From: Pseudobdellovibrionaceae bacterium
GTDB lineage: Bacteria > Bdellovibrionota > Bdellovibrionia > Bdellovibrionales > UBA1609
Assembly (NCBI GenBank): GCA_018663505.1
Contig: JABJQG010000061.1
Span: 1 to 64,000, forward strand
Length of the DNA: 64,000 nt
Reading direction: 5' to 3'
The notes beneath the pieces were generated by a model that had not been told where the DNA came from, did not search any database, and worked only from the letters and a program-made list of their open reading frames with translations. The number at the start of each line of letters is the position of its first letter. Within the stretch, counting starts at the first letter, position 1. The position numbers and the translations under genes were made by a program. Positions 34,994-45,954 of this stretch are shown here, piece by piece.

Positions 34994-36316
34994 ATGAGAA
35001 AACCAAATTATAATATGACACTTTTTGAAGAACGACGCATTCGTTTACGTGAGAGCTTAAGCGAACAAAAAGTGAAAGATGCAGCCATTGTTATTTTTGC
35101 CAATCGAGAACTTATTAGAAATAATGATGTGCCTTATAGCTTTAGACAAGATACTAACTTTTTTTATTTAACGGGATTTGAAGAGCCAGACTCTGTATAT
35201 ATTTTTAGACCAGGACATAAAGAAGAAAACATTATGTTTGTACGTAAAAAAGATGCCCTAAAAGAAACCTGGGAAGGCTTTCGCTATGGTACAGAAGGGG
35301 CAAGAAAAGAGTTCTTTATGGATGATGCTTTTTATCTGGAAGAGTTTAGCACTAAAGCGGCAAGCCTGTTAAAAGACTGCTCTCGAGTTTATTTTGATTT
35401 ATTTTCAGATCCACAGAATGATGCTACAATGAAAACTATTTTTGAAAAAATTAAAAATTTAAACCATAGATCTGGTCGAGGAACACTGCCTGTATTTAGC
35501 TCCAAAGAAGTTATTGGGGAGCAGAGATTATTCAAATCCTCAGATGAGGTTGCATTACTAAAGAAAGCTTGTGAGATCACTACTCAGGGGCATATTGCAG
35601 TGATGAAAGAAGCCAAAGTAGGTATGAACGAAAGAGCGCTGCATGGAGTTTTTCTTAACGAGATTATGAAACAAGGTTCCCCAAGAGAAGGTTACGGTGG
35701 GATTTTTGCAACCGGAAGCAATGCTACAACTTTACATTACGTCTTTAATGATGAAGAGATGAAAGATGGGGAATTGATTCTTGTGGATGCGGGTGCGGAA
35801 CATGAATTTTTTACCGGAGATATTACTAGAACTTTCCCTGTAAACGGAAAGTTCTCAGATACTCAAAAAAGAATTTACGGAACCATGCTTGAGTTACAAA
35901 AAAGTTTAGTAGCCGCAGTTAAGCCCGGAGTTACCTTTAAGGAATTAAATTCTCAAATGACCAGAGGAGTAACGGAGCTTTTAGTAAAAGAAGGGGTTCT
36001 GCAAGGCGAAGTGGATGAACTTATAGATCAACAAAGTTTCACAAAATATATTCCCCATGGTGTGGGACATTTTTTAGGAATGGATGTTCATGATGCTGGA
36101 CTGACTATGTTGAAGGGCGAGCCTCGTCCACTGGCAGCAGGTATGGCATTAACCATAGAACCAGGTATTTATATTCCAGCCGATGATGAAGTAGCCCCAA
36201 AGGCACTAAGAGGCCTTGGCATACGCATAGAAGATAATATTCTTGTCACTGAAAATGGAAACATAAACCTAACGGCGGATTGTCCAAAATCTATTGAAGA
36301 GCTAGAGAGGTCGTAA
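34994..36316 (+). CDS. pepP: Xaa-Pro aminopeptidase (aminopeptidase P)
   Basis: The 440-residue product has an N-terminal AMP_N domain and a C-terminal pita-bread domain with the metal ligands: the Asp pair in LILVDAGAEHEFFTGDITRT, His in PHGVGHFLGMDVHDAG, Glu in LTIEPGIYIP and Glu in GLGIRIEDNILVT. It removes the N-terminal residue from peptides with proline second. There is no signal, so it is cytoplasmic. It lies 8 bp after the patatin-like gene. Confidence 0.95.
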   Translation: MRKPNYNMTLFEERRIRLRESLSEQKVKDAAIVIFANRELIRNNDVPYSFRQDTNFFYLTGFEEPDSVYIFRPGHKEENIMFVRKKDALKETWEGFRYGTEGARKEFFMDDAFYLEEFSTKAASLLKDCSRVYFDLFSDPQNDATMKTIFEKIKNLNHRSGRGTLPVFSSKEVIGEQRLFKSSDEVALLKKACEITTQGHIAVMKEAKVGMNERALHGVFLNEIMKQGSPREGYGGIFATGSNATTLHYVFNDEEMKDGELILVDAGAEHEFFTGDITRTFPVNGKFSDTQKRIYGTMLELQKSLVAAVKPGVTFKELNSQMTRGVTELLVKEGVLQGEVDELIDQQSFTKYIPHGVGHFLGMDVHDAGLTMLKGEPRPLAAGMALTIEPGIYIPADDEVAPKALRGLGIRIEDNILVTENGNINLTADCPKSIEELERS

Positions 36317-36490
36317 AAAACCTCTAGTAATTACTGAAGCCTCATTTGATTCTCCATATATGGTGAATATGCCATGTTTAACGCCAAATATGATGAATTA
36401 GTTAGTTTGGGGTTGGTAATTTTGAATTTGGACCCCTGATCATATTCACAGTTTAGGTAAAAGTTGCGAGATCTCTTAATATACTGAGAT

Positions 36491-37225
36491 TTATTTTGAT
36501 AAATAGAACCAACCTTCTTTTTTAGCATATTCTAGTAACTCTATTTCAGAAGGGAATACCCTTTCATCTCGTGTGGCAGAGTGCATGGCTAAGCGGATAT
36601 GGGACGAATGTTTTAAAAGCTCTAAGTCACCAAAAGTGTTTCCTGATACAAAAAAAGGTTTTTGTTGGGTTTTAAATTGTAGGCCATCTACTTTTCCTTC
36701 TCTAAAAGTCACTGGTCCATATTGCTCGTTAGTAACAATGCCATCAGTGACCAAGGTTTCTACGCCTATTACGTTTGCTTTTGGGATATTATAAAGATTT
36801 GCGCAAGGTTCCACAGCCCATTTTATGGATGCGGTGACAATAAACACTTGAACGTTGTTTTTGTGTAAATGATCAATGATTTGTTTTTGCTGTGAAAAAG
36901 TAGGATAGGGCGAAGCTTCTTCAAAGGCTTTTTGTGCCCAGTCTTGAACTTGGGTCAGAGGTAAGCCATTAAAAATTTGAGCCAGCCATAGATATGCTAT
37001 AACCGGGCTTTCTTTTTTCATTTTTAAAAAAGATTCCCAAGGGGATTCAGGTAAGCTCACAAGTTTATTTTTAATAATATATTCGTAGAAAATATCGCCA
37101 GCATCCGCGGACCAAAGAGTACCATCGGCATCAAATGCAGCAAATTTATTGGCACCCTGATCTAGGGCTGTATCGATTTGCTTTAAAATTTTTGAGACAG
37201 TATCTTCGCTATTTTTAAAAGGCAT
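36491..37225 (-). CDS. HAD-superfamily phosphatase (phosphoserine phosphatase-like)
   Basis: The 244-residue product has the nucleophile motif FAAFDADGTLW, motif II in VFIVTASIKWAVEP and motif III/IV around SGNTFGDLELLKHS. The helical cap insertion after motif I places it in subfamily IB, near phosphoserine phosphatases. The substrate is unknown. It converges with pepP; the 170-bp gap shows nothing notable. Confidence 0.85.
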   Translation of the reverse strand: MPFKNSEDTVSKILKQIDTALDQGANKFAAFDADGTLWSADAGDIFYEYIIKNKLVSLPESPWESFLKMKKESPVIAYLWLAQIFNGLPLTQVQDWAQKAFEEASPYPTFSQQKQIIDHLHKNNVQVFIVTASIKWAVEPCANLYNIPKANVIGVETLVTDGIVTNEQYGPVTFREGKVDGLQFKTQQKPFFVSGNTFGDLELLKHSSHIRLAMHSATRDERVFPSEIELLEYAKKEGWFYLSK

Positions 37226-37312
37226 ATTTTTTCCTAAGCTAATGTGTATATTTAGAAAATAGATGAGCTTTGTAGATTCTAGATAAAAGTGGTTTCTTAA
37301 GATGCAGTTGAA

Positions 37313-37341
37313 TTGTCAAAGCCCAACAATAATTATATATA
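37313..37341 (+). promoter_or_regulatory. Housekeeping promoter of glpD
   Basis: TTGTCA (37313-37318) and TATATA (37336-37341) are separated by 17 bases, placing the transcript start near 37348, about 110 bases before the glpD ATG. Confidence 0.55.
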
Positions 37342-37456
37342 CTAAATAAGTATGTAATAGAGTTTGAAAATTTATATCAAAAACAAAGATAAAAAGCGAG
37401 TTTTTGGCTACATTAAAATTAATATTAGATTTTTAAATGTAAATGGGATTCACCAA

Positions 37457-39091
37457 ATGAAAAATTTTTCTGTTCAAAAAAGATCAAGTAATATTAAGCA
37501 GTTATCTGACGAAACATTCGACATTGTTATTGTTGGCGGAGGTATAACTGGTGCTGGTGTTGCCAGAGATGCTGCAAGTAGAGGCATGAAAGTGGCGCTT
37601 GTGGAGGCTCAAGATTTTGCAGAAGGTACAAGTTCGCGATCTTCGAAGTTGATTCATGGTGGCATACGCTATTTAGAAAATTTGGAGTTACATTTAGTTT
37701 TTGAAGCCTTAAGTGAGAGAAATCTACTGTTTGAAATAGCTCCACACTTAGTGCATCCATTACGTTTTTTACTACCAGTTTATAAAGGTGGCAGAGTGCC
37801 TATTTGGCAAATGGCTATGGGTATGTGGCTTTATGATATTTTAGCATTGTTTCAGGCACCTAAGATGCACGAATATTTAAACACTGAAGATGTTCTTGAT
37901 CAATTCCCCTATTTGCAGCGTAAAGGGCTAGATGGTGGTTTTATTTATTCGGATGCTGCTATGGACGATGATCGTTTAACAATTGAAACCTTAAGGTCGG
38001 CCAATGATTTAGGGGCCATATGTGTCAACCACGTGAAAGCCACAAAACTAGAGCATTCAGAGGGACTTTGTGTCCTTAAATGTGAAGACCAGGCTCAGCC
38101 TGGTAGCTTGGAAATTAAAGCAAAACATGTGGTGTCTGCTGTAGGGCCTTGGACAGATGTGTTTGGAGAGCATTTGTTAAAATCCAAGTGGAAAAAAGTG
38201 ATGCGCCCTTCTAAAGGTATACATTTAACATTTACCACAGATAGAGTTCCTTTAGAAAAAGCTATTGTTATGGGTGCTGAAGAGCGTATTGTTTTTGCCA
38301 TTCCCAGAAATGACATGGTTGTTGTTGGTACAACAGACACTGATTATAAGCAAAATCCAGATTCAGTTCATTCAGATGAGGGAGATGTGCAGTATGTATT
38401 AGGGGTCATTAACGATTATTTTCCAGGATTAGGCCTACAAGAATCTGATATTGTATCTAGTTATTCAGGGGTAAGACCCTTGGTGCATGATGGTTCCGAA
38501 TCAGAGGGCAAAACCTCAAGAGAGCATACTGTTTTTCAGCCAGAACCATTTATCACCTTTGTGTCTGGTGGCAAGTACACTACTTATCGTAAAATGGCTC
38601 TAGATGTTGTTGAGCAGGCCTTGGAATCATATTCTAGTAAAGATAGAGTGGAGTTTAAAAATTCTCAAACCAGGCAGCCATTAAACCCTAAGGTCACGGT
38701 GGATTCACAGTTAATCTGTGAGCTACAAAAACGGAGTTGGTGCAAAGAATTTAATGTGGATTTAAAGAGTGTGGAACACTTTGTATTCAGGTATGGTTTT
38801 GAGGCCAGGGACTTGCTGGTTATAAATCAAAAGTATTTGAATTTGGATAAAAGTAGTATTTGGGCCACAGAAGCGGATTTTGCCATCGAGAATACAATGT
38901 GCATGGGATTGGTTGATTTTTACATTCGCAGAACACCATTGTTTTTATCTAAAAAAGATCATGGCTTTGAGTTTTTGGAAAGCATCACAAATGTTTTTGC
39001 TGAAAAATTAGGATGGTCGAAGGAAGAACAGGCAGCGCAACAAAACGCTTTGCGTCAGCATTTACAAAAAGAGATGGGTTGGCGGAAATAA
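37457..39091 (+). CDS. glpD: Glycerol-3-phosphate dehydrogenase (FAD-dependent)
   Basis: I start at ATG 37457, giving 544 residues; the open frame begins 31 codons earlier without family similarity. The FAD dinucleotide fold reads FDIVIVGGGITGAGVARDAA, followed by TSSRSSKLIHGGIRYLENLE, and the C-terminal part has the GlpD cap domain. It oxidises glycerol-3-phosphate to dihydroxyacetone phosphate at the inner membrane, feeding electrons to quinone. No other glycerol gene is near. Confidence 0.94.
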   Translation: MKNFSVQKRSSNIKQLSDETFDIVIVGGGITGAGVARDAASRGMKVALVEAQDFAEGTSSRSSKLIHGGIRYLENLELHLVFEALSERNLLFEIAPHLVHPLRFLLPVYKGGRVPIWQMAMGMWLYDILALFQAPKMHEYLNTEDVLDQFPYLQRKGLDGGFIYSDAAMDDDRLTIETLRSANDLGAICVNHVKATKLEHSEGLCVLKCEDQAQPGSLEIKAKHVVSAVGPWTDVFGEHLLKSKWKKVMRPSKGIHLTFTTDRVPLEKAIVMGAEERIVFAIPRNDMVVVGTTDTDYKQNPDSVHSDEGDVQYVLGVINDYFPGLGLQESDIVSSYSGVRPLVHDGSESEGKTSREHTVFQPEPFITFVSGGKYTTYRKMALDVVEQALESYSSKDRVEFKNSQTRQPLNPKVTVDSQLICELQKRSWCKEFNVDLKSVEHFVFRYGFEARDLLVINQKYLNLDKSSIWATEADFAIENTMCMGLVDFYIRRTPLFLSKKDHGFEFLESITNVFAEKLGWSKEEQAAQQNALRQHLQKEMGWRK

Positions 39092-39100
39092 CTTACTGTA

Positions 39101-39130
39101 TTGACTTGGGAATTGCCTCTATCATACAAT
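39101..39130 (+). promoter_or_regulatory. Promoter of mreB
   Basis: TTGACT at 39101-39106 and TACAAT at 39125-39130 are 18 bases apart, upstream of mreB. Confidence 0.55.
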
Positions 39131-39145
39131 TTTTATGTAACTTAA

Positions 39146-40237
<1,092 letters not shown>

Positions 40238-40265
40238 TTGATAATAAGTTAGGGGGCCGCTTGAT

Positions 40266-40715
40266 ATGAGTGAGTCTATAATTCAGAAAATTAGTTTATT
40301 TTTCTTTTATGCTTTTTTAGATGAGAGGCAGGCCATTGTTGCTTCAAAAAAAGCTATAGATGTTTTAAATAAAAAAGTCTCTTTATCAGAAGGAACAGGA
40401 AATGCACCTGACTTAGAACCCTCCTTAATAATTCATATTATTTTTAAAATATGGAAGTCTATGAAAGATTCGAATAGTTTGTCTTTTACTAATTTTAATT
40501 TAGAAGCAGGGTGGATTGTCCCTGAAGATATAAACCTCGGTTTGTGGAGGCAGTTTTTAAAAGACGCATCTGAACCTGAGTTACATGCTGCTATATTATC
40601 TCAAATACTATTCTTTTCGGATGCTGATATTTCCAAAGGACTTGGAGTTACGGTGGGTACAGTAAGAATGAGAACAAGCTATGCATTAAGAAAACTAGGG
40701 GCATTAAGACTGTGA
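40266..40715 (+). CDS. Sigma-factor-like HTH protein
   Basis: The 149-residue product ends in DADISKGLGVTVGTVRMRTS and a following YALRKLGA stretch, which reads like region 4 of ECF sigma factors. The N-terminal 100 residues have no clear region 2, so it may be a divergent sigma factor or a plain DNA-binding regulator. Its stop overlaps the next gene by 4 bp, and that gene resembles an anti-sigma factor, which supports a sigma/anti-sigma pair. Confidence 0.6.
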   Translation: MSESIIQKISLFFFYAFLDERQAIVASKKAIDVLNKKVSLSEGTGNAPDLEPSLIIHIIFKIWKSMKDSNSLSFTNFNLEAGWIVPEDINLGLWRQFLKDASEPELHAAILSQILFFSDADISKGLGVTVGTVRMRTSYALRKLGALRL

Positions 40716-41716
40716 AAAAAGAGAGGAAGCCTCAATTAAAAAAAGAGAGAAAGCTGAGCTCTTATATGTGCCAGGAGCTGCTATATGATTATGTAACGGA
40801 TTCTTTAGATAATGACCGTAAAGAGGATGTTAAAAATTTTTTAGATAATAATGAAGATTGTCATTTAGAAAAAGAAAATATTGAATTTGCATTAAAGTAC
40901 TTAAACCAACTTTCTAAGACGGAGATATCTAAACCGGTAGAGGCTCAACTCACTTCCAAAGAATTAAGTGTTCATGAGTTAGTTAATTACTTAAATTGGT
41001 ATAGATGGAATGATATGTTAAGGTGGGGTGTTCAAGCTTTAGCAGTTTCCAGCATAGTGGCATTTATTGCTGTGCAAATACCATGGTTAAATAAAAAAGT
41101 TTTTCAATTTACAGATGCAAATACTGTTGTTTTAGCTAAATTAAGCCGGCCGGTAGGTGAAATTGTTAAGCAAGGGAGCGAAACTAATAAGCCAGTAAGC
41201 AGTATGGAAAAAATAAAGCTAGCACCAGAGAAAGTGGCAAAAAATATACCTGATGTACAGAAAGCAATTGTTAAAAGTAAATCTAAAGAAAAAATTGAAA
41301 CTAAAAAAGTTAAGCAAGCTTCTCCTACGGTAAACAATACTAAAACAGAGACTGTACTGAGTACCACGGCTACCACTAATTCAATCAGTATTGAAAAAAA
41401 TAAAAATAAAGTTGCAGGTACAGGGCGCTTATACAGGGTTTATATGGTTTTGCCTGATCTAGAAACTGCGGAGCCAAAGATAACAAAAAAAATAAGAGCA
41501 TTAAATGGCAATAAAGCAGGGCGTGTTGAGCTTGGATTAAGAAAAAAAGAAGGTTTGTATTACCACTTTATTATGCCTTCCAATAATGAAACTTTATTGT
41601 ACAATTATTTAAAAGAATTTGGTGCAGTGAAGGTTTATGAGAAGGAGCACAGTCGAGTAATGGCTGAAGGCCAAAAGAGGTTTATCTTATGGATTCAAGA
41701 TCTAAACAAAGAATAA
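40712..41716 (+). CDS. Anti-sigma-factor-like membrane protein
   Basis: The 334-residue product starts at a GTG overlapping the previous stop. The N-terminal part (CQELLYDYVTDSLDNDRKED) resembles the cytosolic part of anti-sigma factors. One transmembrane helix follows at about residues 110-130 (VQALAVSSIVAFIAVQIPWL), then a Lys/Thr-rich linker and a C-terminal folded domain of about 100 residues. The layout is that of a membrane sensor holding a sigma factor. No zinc HxxxCxxC motif is present. Confidence 0.6.
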   Translation: MKKERKPQLKKERKLSSYMCQELLYDYVTDSLDNDRKEDVKNFLDNNEDCHLEKENIEFALKYLNQLSKTEISKPVEAQLTSKELSVHELVNYLNWYRWNDMLRWGVQALAVSSIVAFIAVQIPWLNKKVFQFTDANTVVLAKLSRPVGEIVKQGSETNKPVSSMEKIKLAPEKVAKNIPDVQKAIVKSKSKEKIETKKVKQASPTVNNTKTETVLSTTATTNSISIEKNKNKVAGTGRLYRVYMVLPDLETAEPKITKKIRALNGNKAGRVELGLRKKEGLYYHFIMPSNNETLLYNYLKEFGAVKVYEKEHSRVMAEGQKRFILWIQDLNKE

Positions 41717-41720
41717 TCAA

Positions 41721-43538
41721 TTGAAAACAAATAAGCCAAAACGCTCAATTAGAACAATTTTAATTACTTCATATTTGTTAATAGCCACTGTGCCAGTGGC
41801 TGTTGTTTCCTTATATATTCATTTTAAATTTCAAGAAATCTTCAATGAAGAAATTATTGAACGCTTAAAGCAGAATAGTGTAGAGGTCAGTCGGCAAGTG
41901 GAAGTCAGAACCTCTAGGCTAGGTGAAATTCATAAGATTCACCTTAGGGATAAGGCATTATCCTACTTTTTACTGAGTGATGATGAAAAAAAGATAGAAT
42001 CAGCAGTGAGTGCATGGACAGGTCTTAAGTATCTGTCCACAGTATCTATTTTTAATCGTTCTGGTCAGCAGATAGTGGAACTTAAAAAAACTGGTTTTAG
42101 AAAAAATCCATCTAAGCAGATGAATGCTAAGTTTTTAGAGATGATAGGGGCTGCGAACACCAGTATGCTTGTGGATTATGTGAAGAAAAATGGTGTAGAT
42201 TTAATTTTATTTTCTAAAATAAAATCAAAAAATGGAGACCTCCTGGGATATCTAGAAGAGTCCATATCTTTGGATAAAAAATTTATTTCTCAGGTATCTA
42301 AGAAGCTTGGAGTGAATATTTATGTAAATGATCCTCTTAACAAGTTTATTTTATCCTCACATAAGCTTTCAACATACTTTATGAACAGTATGTTGAAAGA
42401 CGTGTTCTCTAAATCTAAAAATTATTTTGAAATTTCAAGTGAGAAGAGATCCTATTTGCTTAATAGCTTTAATGTCCCATGGGGGAATCAGAATATTCAG
42501 GTTGCCCTAGGGCTATCTCCTAAAAGTGATGCTATTCTAAAAAACATGGCTATGGCCATTGGTACGGCACTGGTATTTGTTTTTATAATTATTGTATTTA
42601 TGTCACTGGCTTTATCGCGATTAGTATTAAAACCTTTGAGCGATCTGGTGGACGCCATTCAGGGCATGGAGCTCGGTAAAGAAGTATCTGTGATACATAG
42701 TAAAAATCAGACAGAAATAGGATTGTTAGCTGAAAGTTTTAATGAGATGGCTAATCGAATATATAATGCTCAATTACAATTAGTTCAATCCGAAAAAATG
42801 GCTTCATTGGGGCAGTTGGTTGCGGGAGTGGCCCATGAGTTAAATAACCCCATTAGTTTTATATATAGTAATATGCAACACTTAAGAGAGTATTCGGAAG
42901 TTTTAATAAAACAAATAAATCTAGCAATACATGATTGCAAAGAGTTTTCACAACAGGTGGATAAAGAAGAGATTTCTTATTTATCTAAGGATATACCCAA
43001 GTTAATTAAATCATGTGAAGATGGGGCACAGAGAACTAAAGAAATTGTTTTAGGTTTAAGAAGTTTTTCAAGGTTAGATTCGTCAGATTTAAATTTGGTG
43101 GATTTAAATCAATGCATTGAAAGCACTTTGGTTTTGTTAACTTCAGAAATAAAAGATAAGATGAGTATAAAAAAAGATTTTGAAGATCAGATGATGGCAG
43201 AGTGTTACCCCAGTCAAATTAACCAAGTTATTATGAACGTTATTTCAAATGCCATTCAAGCAGTGGATGGCCAGGGTGAAGTGGGTATTAAAACTTTTTC
43301 TAAGGATGATTATTTCCATATTCGTATTCAGGATAACGGAGTTGGTATGACAGATGATCAAAAAGCTCATGTTTTCGAACCGTTTTATACCACTAAAGAC
43401 ATAGGCCAAGGTACTGGTTTAGGCATGAGTATAAGCTTTGGAATTATTCAAAAGCACGGTGGGGAAATTAAAATTGAGTCTGAAGAAGGAAAAGGTTCAA
43501 TATTTACCATAATTTTGCCAAAAGAATTTAATCATTAG
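41721..43538 (+). CDS. Membrane sensor histidine kinase
   Basis: The 605-residue product has a transmembrane helix at about 12-30, an extracytoplasmic sensor region, a second helix near 275-297, a HAMP domain, and a HisKA box MASLGQLVAGVAHELNNPIS with phospho-acceptor His372. The HATPase domain shows the N box (NVISNAIQAV), G1 (IQDNGVGM) and G2 (GQGTGLGMSIS) motifs. It starts at TTG, 4 bp after the previous stop. No response regulator is nearby, so the partner must be elsewhere. Confidence 0.92.
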   Translation: MKTNKPKRSIRTILITSYLLIATVPVAVVSLYIHFKFQEIFNEEIIERLKQNSVEVSRQVEVRTSRLGEIHKIHLRDKALSYFLLSDDEKKIESAVSAWTGLKYLSTVSIFNRSGQQIVELKKTGFRKNPSKQMNAKFLEMIGAANTSMLVDYVKKNGVDLILFSKIKSKNGDLLGYLEESISLDKKFISQVSKKLGVNIYVNDPLNKFILSSHKLSTYFMNSMLKDVFSKSKNYFEISSEKRSYLLNSFNVPWGNQNIQVALGLSPKSDAILKNMAMAIGTALVFVFIIIVFMSLALSRLVLKPLSDLVDAIQGMELGKEVSVIHSKNQTEIGLLAESFNEMANRIYNAQLQLVQSEKMASLGQLVAGVAHELNNPISFIYSNMQHLREYSEVLIKQINLAIHDCKEFSQQVDKEEISYLSKDIPKLIKSCEDGAQRTKEIVLGLRSFSRLDSSDLNLVDLNQCIESTLVLLTSEIKDKMSIKKDFEDQMMAECYPSQINQVIMNVISNAIQAVDGQGEVGIKTFSKDDYFHIRIQDNGVGMTDDQKAHVFEPFYTTKDIGQGTGLGMSISFGIIQKHGGEIKIESEEGKGSIFTIILPKEFNH

Positions 43539-43562
43539 TTAACAGGTTCCGATAAGCCTAAT

Positions 43563-44168
43563 ATGGGTTCAGCCAAAAAAGAAATCTATTTTTTAGCAAT
43601 TCTGATGTTTATGGTCGGATTGTATTTGTTGGTGAAAACTCCAGAGTCCCAGGGTGATGCTAAATCTAGTGTTGTTCCTGGGAAGCAAAAGCAAGTTAAC
43701 GAGGCCGTAAAAAGCAATCAATACAACGTACCCGAAAGAGAGAAGAAGAAGTTAGATCTTATTAACGAGAATCTTAACAGTACTCACGGGGCAAAAAAAA
43801 TTAGATCAGGTCGAGTTGATGTGGATAATTTTGAAGTTTCAGAGATGAACGACAAAATTAAGTTAAATAATACAAACTTAGATTATGGAGTCACAGTTAG
43901 TGGCGAAGATAAAGCTGGTGGAGTCTACAAAGACTTAAAAGAAGATGAAGAAAGCTTTTCTGATATCTCTCCTGGAGATAAAATTCAAAGTCGGCTGTCA
44001 TTTAAAAAATGGGAAGAAAACTATGATGAAGGCTATGAGAACGCCTATGTTGTAGAGTTTCTAGAAAAAGCCAGAGCATCTGGGTATAAGATTCGTCTTA
44101 ACGAAAACTTAGAGGTAATTTCTGTTAAAAAGATTAAGAGGAGAAACTCTTACGAGTCTCCTCATTAA
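43563..44168 (+). CDS. Small membrane-anchored protein of unknown function
   Basis: The 201-residue product has one N-terminal hydrophobic segment (IYFLAILMFMVGLYLLVKT) and a charged, Lys/Asp/Glu-rich soluble part. I recognise no family. It follows the histidine kinase by 24 bp in the same orientation and is probably the last gene of that cassette. Confidence 0.6.
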   Translation: MGSAKKEIYFLAILMFMVGLYLLVKTPESQGDAKSSVVPGKQKQVNEAVKSNQYNVPEREKKKLDLINENLNSTHGAKKIRSGRVDVDNFEVSEMNDKIKLNNTNLDYGVTVSGEDKAGGVYKDLKEDEESFSDISPGDKIQSRLSFKKWEENYDEGYENAYVVEFLEKARASGYKIRLNENLEVISVKKIKRRNSYESPH

Positions 44169-44220
44169 TCTCTAATTTTATATCAAGAGTTTTTTGTTTC
44201 CAAAATTTAGACTAGGCGTC

Positions 44221-44787
44221 TTAAATTCTCCCAACTAAATCAATACCTGGTTTTATTGTATCCGCTCCTGGTTGCCATTTTGCAGGACAAACTTCATAAG
44301 GATTTTTTTCAACATATTGTGCCGCTTGTACTTTTCTAAAAAGTTCATCTGCATTTCTACCAATACCATTGTCATGAATTTCGGCCACTTTAACTTTACC
44401 TTCTGGGTTAATTACAAATGTGCCTCTGTAGCTAATTCCATCTTCTTCTAGATACACTCCAAAGGATTTTGCTAGAGCTCCAGTAGGGTCAGCAAGCATG
44501 GGATACTTAATTTTGTTAATAGAGTCCGAGGTGTCATGCCATGCCTTATGGGAAAAATGAGTATCTGTGCTTACTGAGTAAATCTCCACACCAAGCTCTT
44601 GAAACGCAGCATATTTTTGCGCCATATCTTCTAATTCTGTGGGGCATACAAAGGTGAAATCAGCAGGGTAAAAGAAGAGTACGGACCATTTTCCAAGAAG
44701 GTCGTCGTGGGTCACTGTTTTAAAGTCCCCGTTCAAATAGGCCATCTGGCTGAACTCAGGTAATTGTTTATTAATAAGATTTTTCAT
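44221..44787 (-). CDS. ahpC: Alkyl hydroperoxide reductase C (2-Cys peroxiredoxin)
   Basis: The 188-residue product has peroxidatic Cys48 in DFTFVCPTELEDMA and resolving Cys167 in NPYEVCPAKWQPG, both in place. It reduces H2O2 and organic peroxides in the cytoplasm. No ahpF is adjacent. The upstream 185 bp hold an AT-rich region without a clear regulator box. Confidence 0.96.
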   Translation of the reverse strand: MKNLINKQLPEFSQMAYLNGDFKTVTHDDLLGKWSVLFFYPADFTFVCPTELEDMAQKYAAFQELGVEIYSVSTDTHFSHKAWHDTSDSINKIKYPMLADPTGALAKSFGVYLEEDGISYRGTFVINPEGKVKVAEIHDNGIGRNADELFRKVQAAQYVEKNPYEVCPAKWQPGADTIKPGIDLVGRI

Positions 44788-44972
44788 AAAAACTCTCCAT
44801 TTTAATGTGTTTATGGCTCTTGGCCGTTTTGAGCTATATATATCTCATTTTTACCTATAATAATCTAATACTTATTAGCTATTGCCTCATAGTCTTTAAC
44901 TATGAACTTTTTGTACAGTGTGAGTTATTCAGCTTTTTAATCTATTACTGTATCTAGCGGTTTGGGTTGGTT

Positions 44973-45782
44973 TTAAACAGCAAACCAATCAATATTTAAA
45001 CATGATAAAGTTTCAGATGGGGAGGGCTTGATGTCCTTCATCACTGATTCGATTAAGCTCAATATTTTTTGCCTAACTTCGTGATGGGTTTTTCTAGAGA
45101 GGACCATAGGGCTTGTGAAGTATAAGTCTGTTGTTTTTGGGTTGCCCATACTATTGAGTGCTAGATTACGCCAATTAGAATGATGTTTGGTAATTAAAGG
45201 AGAATTTTTTCTTATATGTACAAACTGTTCTCCCAGTTCATAGCCCTTTGACCCTTGGGTCACTAAATCATATTTAAGTAAAAATTGAAGAATCTCTCTG
45301 GTTTTTTTTAAATCTAGATTGAAATACTCACTCATTTGAAATTCATTTTCAATTGTTGGCAAGTCACTGAGGAGTCGAATTCCTGAATACATCCAAGATG
45401 AATAAAACTCTGCTTGAACATCAATGGCTAGGGACTTATTTTTTGGGATCCTGTTTTTGATGTCATAGGATTTTTGTTTAAGTCTTTGTATTTGATTTTT
45501 AAAGTTTTCTTTTAATCTATGGGATCCAGCTCTGGCAAATTGAATAAGTAATAAAAAATACTCTTTCTCTGAATCGCTAAAACCAAAATAATCGGTGATC
45601 TCTATTCCTTGTTCTAAATTGAATTCTCGGTCTCCATTAAGCACCTGAGAAATGATTACCGAGTTTATATCTAGGTGCAGAGCTAACTTTCGAAACTGTC
45701 CACGCCCTTTTTTAGGCATCTCAAGAAACCGATTTTTAATATAAGTTTTATAATCATTATACTCAAAAACGCTTTTTTGCAT
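44973..45782 (-). CDS. TIGR02147/DUF4423-type transcriptional regulator
   Basis: The 269-residue product opens with the family pattern SVFEYNDYKTYIKNRF, followed by a helix-turn-helix-like stretch (LALHLDINSVIISQVLNGDR) and the later F-SDSEKEYFLLLIQFARA and LLKYDLVTQGSKGYELGEQF segments. The family is common in Bdellovibrio and Fibrobacter and is presumed regulatory. It diverges from the small secreted protein gene at 45955, which may be a target. Confidence 0.85.
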   Translation of the reverse strand: MQKSVFEYNDYKTYIKNRFLEMPKKGRGQFRKLALHLDINSVIISQVLNGDREFNLEQGIEITDYFGFSDSEKEYFLLLIQFARAGSHRLKENFKNQIQRLKQKSYDIKNRIPKNKSLAIDVQAEFYSSWMYSGIRLLSDLPTIENEFQMSEYFNLDLKKTREILQFLLKYDLVTQGSKGYELGEQFVHIRKNSPLITKHHSNWRNLALNSMGNPKTTDLYFTSPMVLSRKTHHEVRQKILSLIESVMKDIKPSPSETLSCLNIDWFAV

Positions 45783-45844
45783 ACAAATCCTTATGAATAG
45801 TTTTCCAGAAATACTTTGTAATTACAGACTATTAAGATAGTTAA

Positions 45845-45860
45845 ATAGCATTTATGCTAT
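45845..45860. promoter_or_regulatory. Palindrome in the divergent promoter region
   Basis: ATAGCATTTATGCTAT is a perfect 7-bp inverted repeat with a 2-base centre, between the divergent regulator and 45955 genes. It is a plausible operator. Confidence 0.35.
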
Positions 45861-45954
45861 CAATATTGCATTAAATTAGCAAACTTAATCTATGAATTAG
45901 AACCAAAGTGAAGATAATGGGCTCAAGAAACAAACAAAAGAATTGGAGTAAAAG

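Noticed and set aside
44788-44972. PerR- or OxyR-like box upstream of ahpC
   Set aside because: Only one half-site (ATTATAG) resembles the PerR box; the other half matches poorly.
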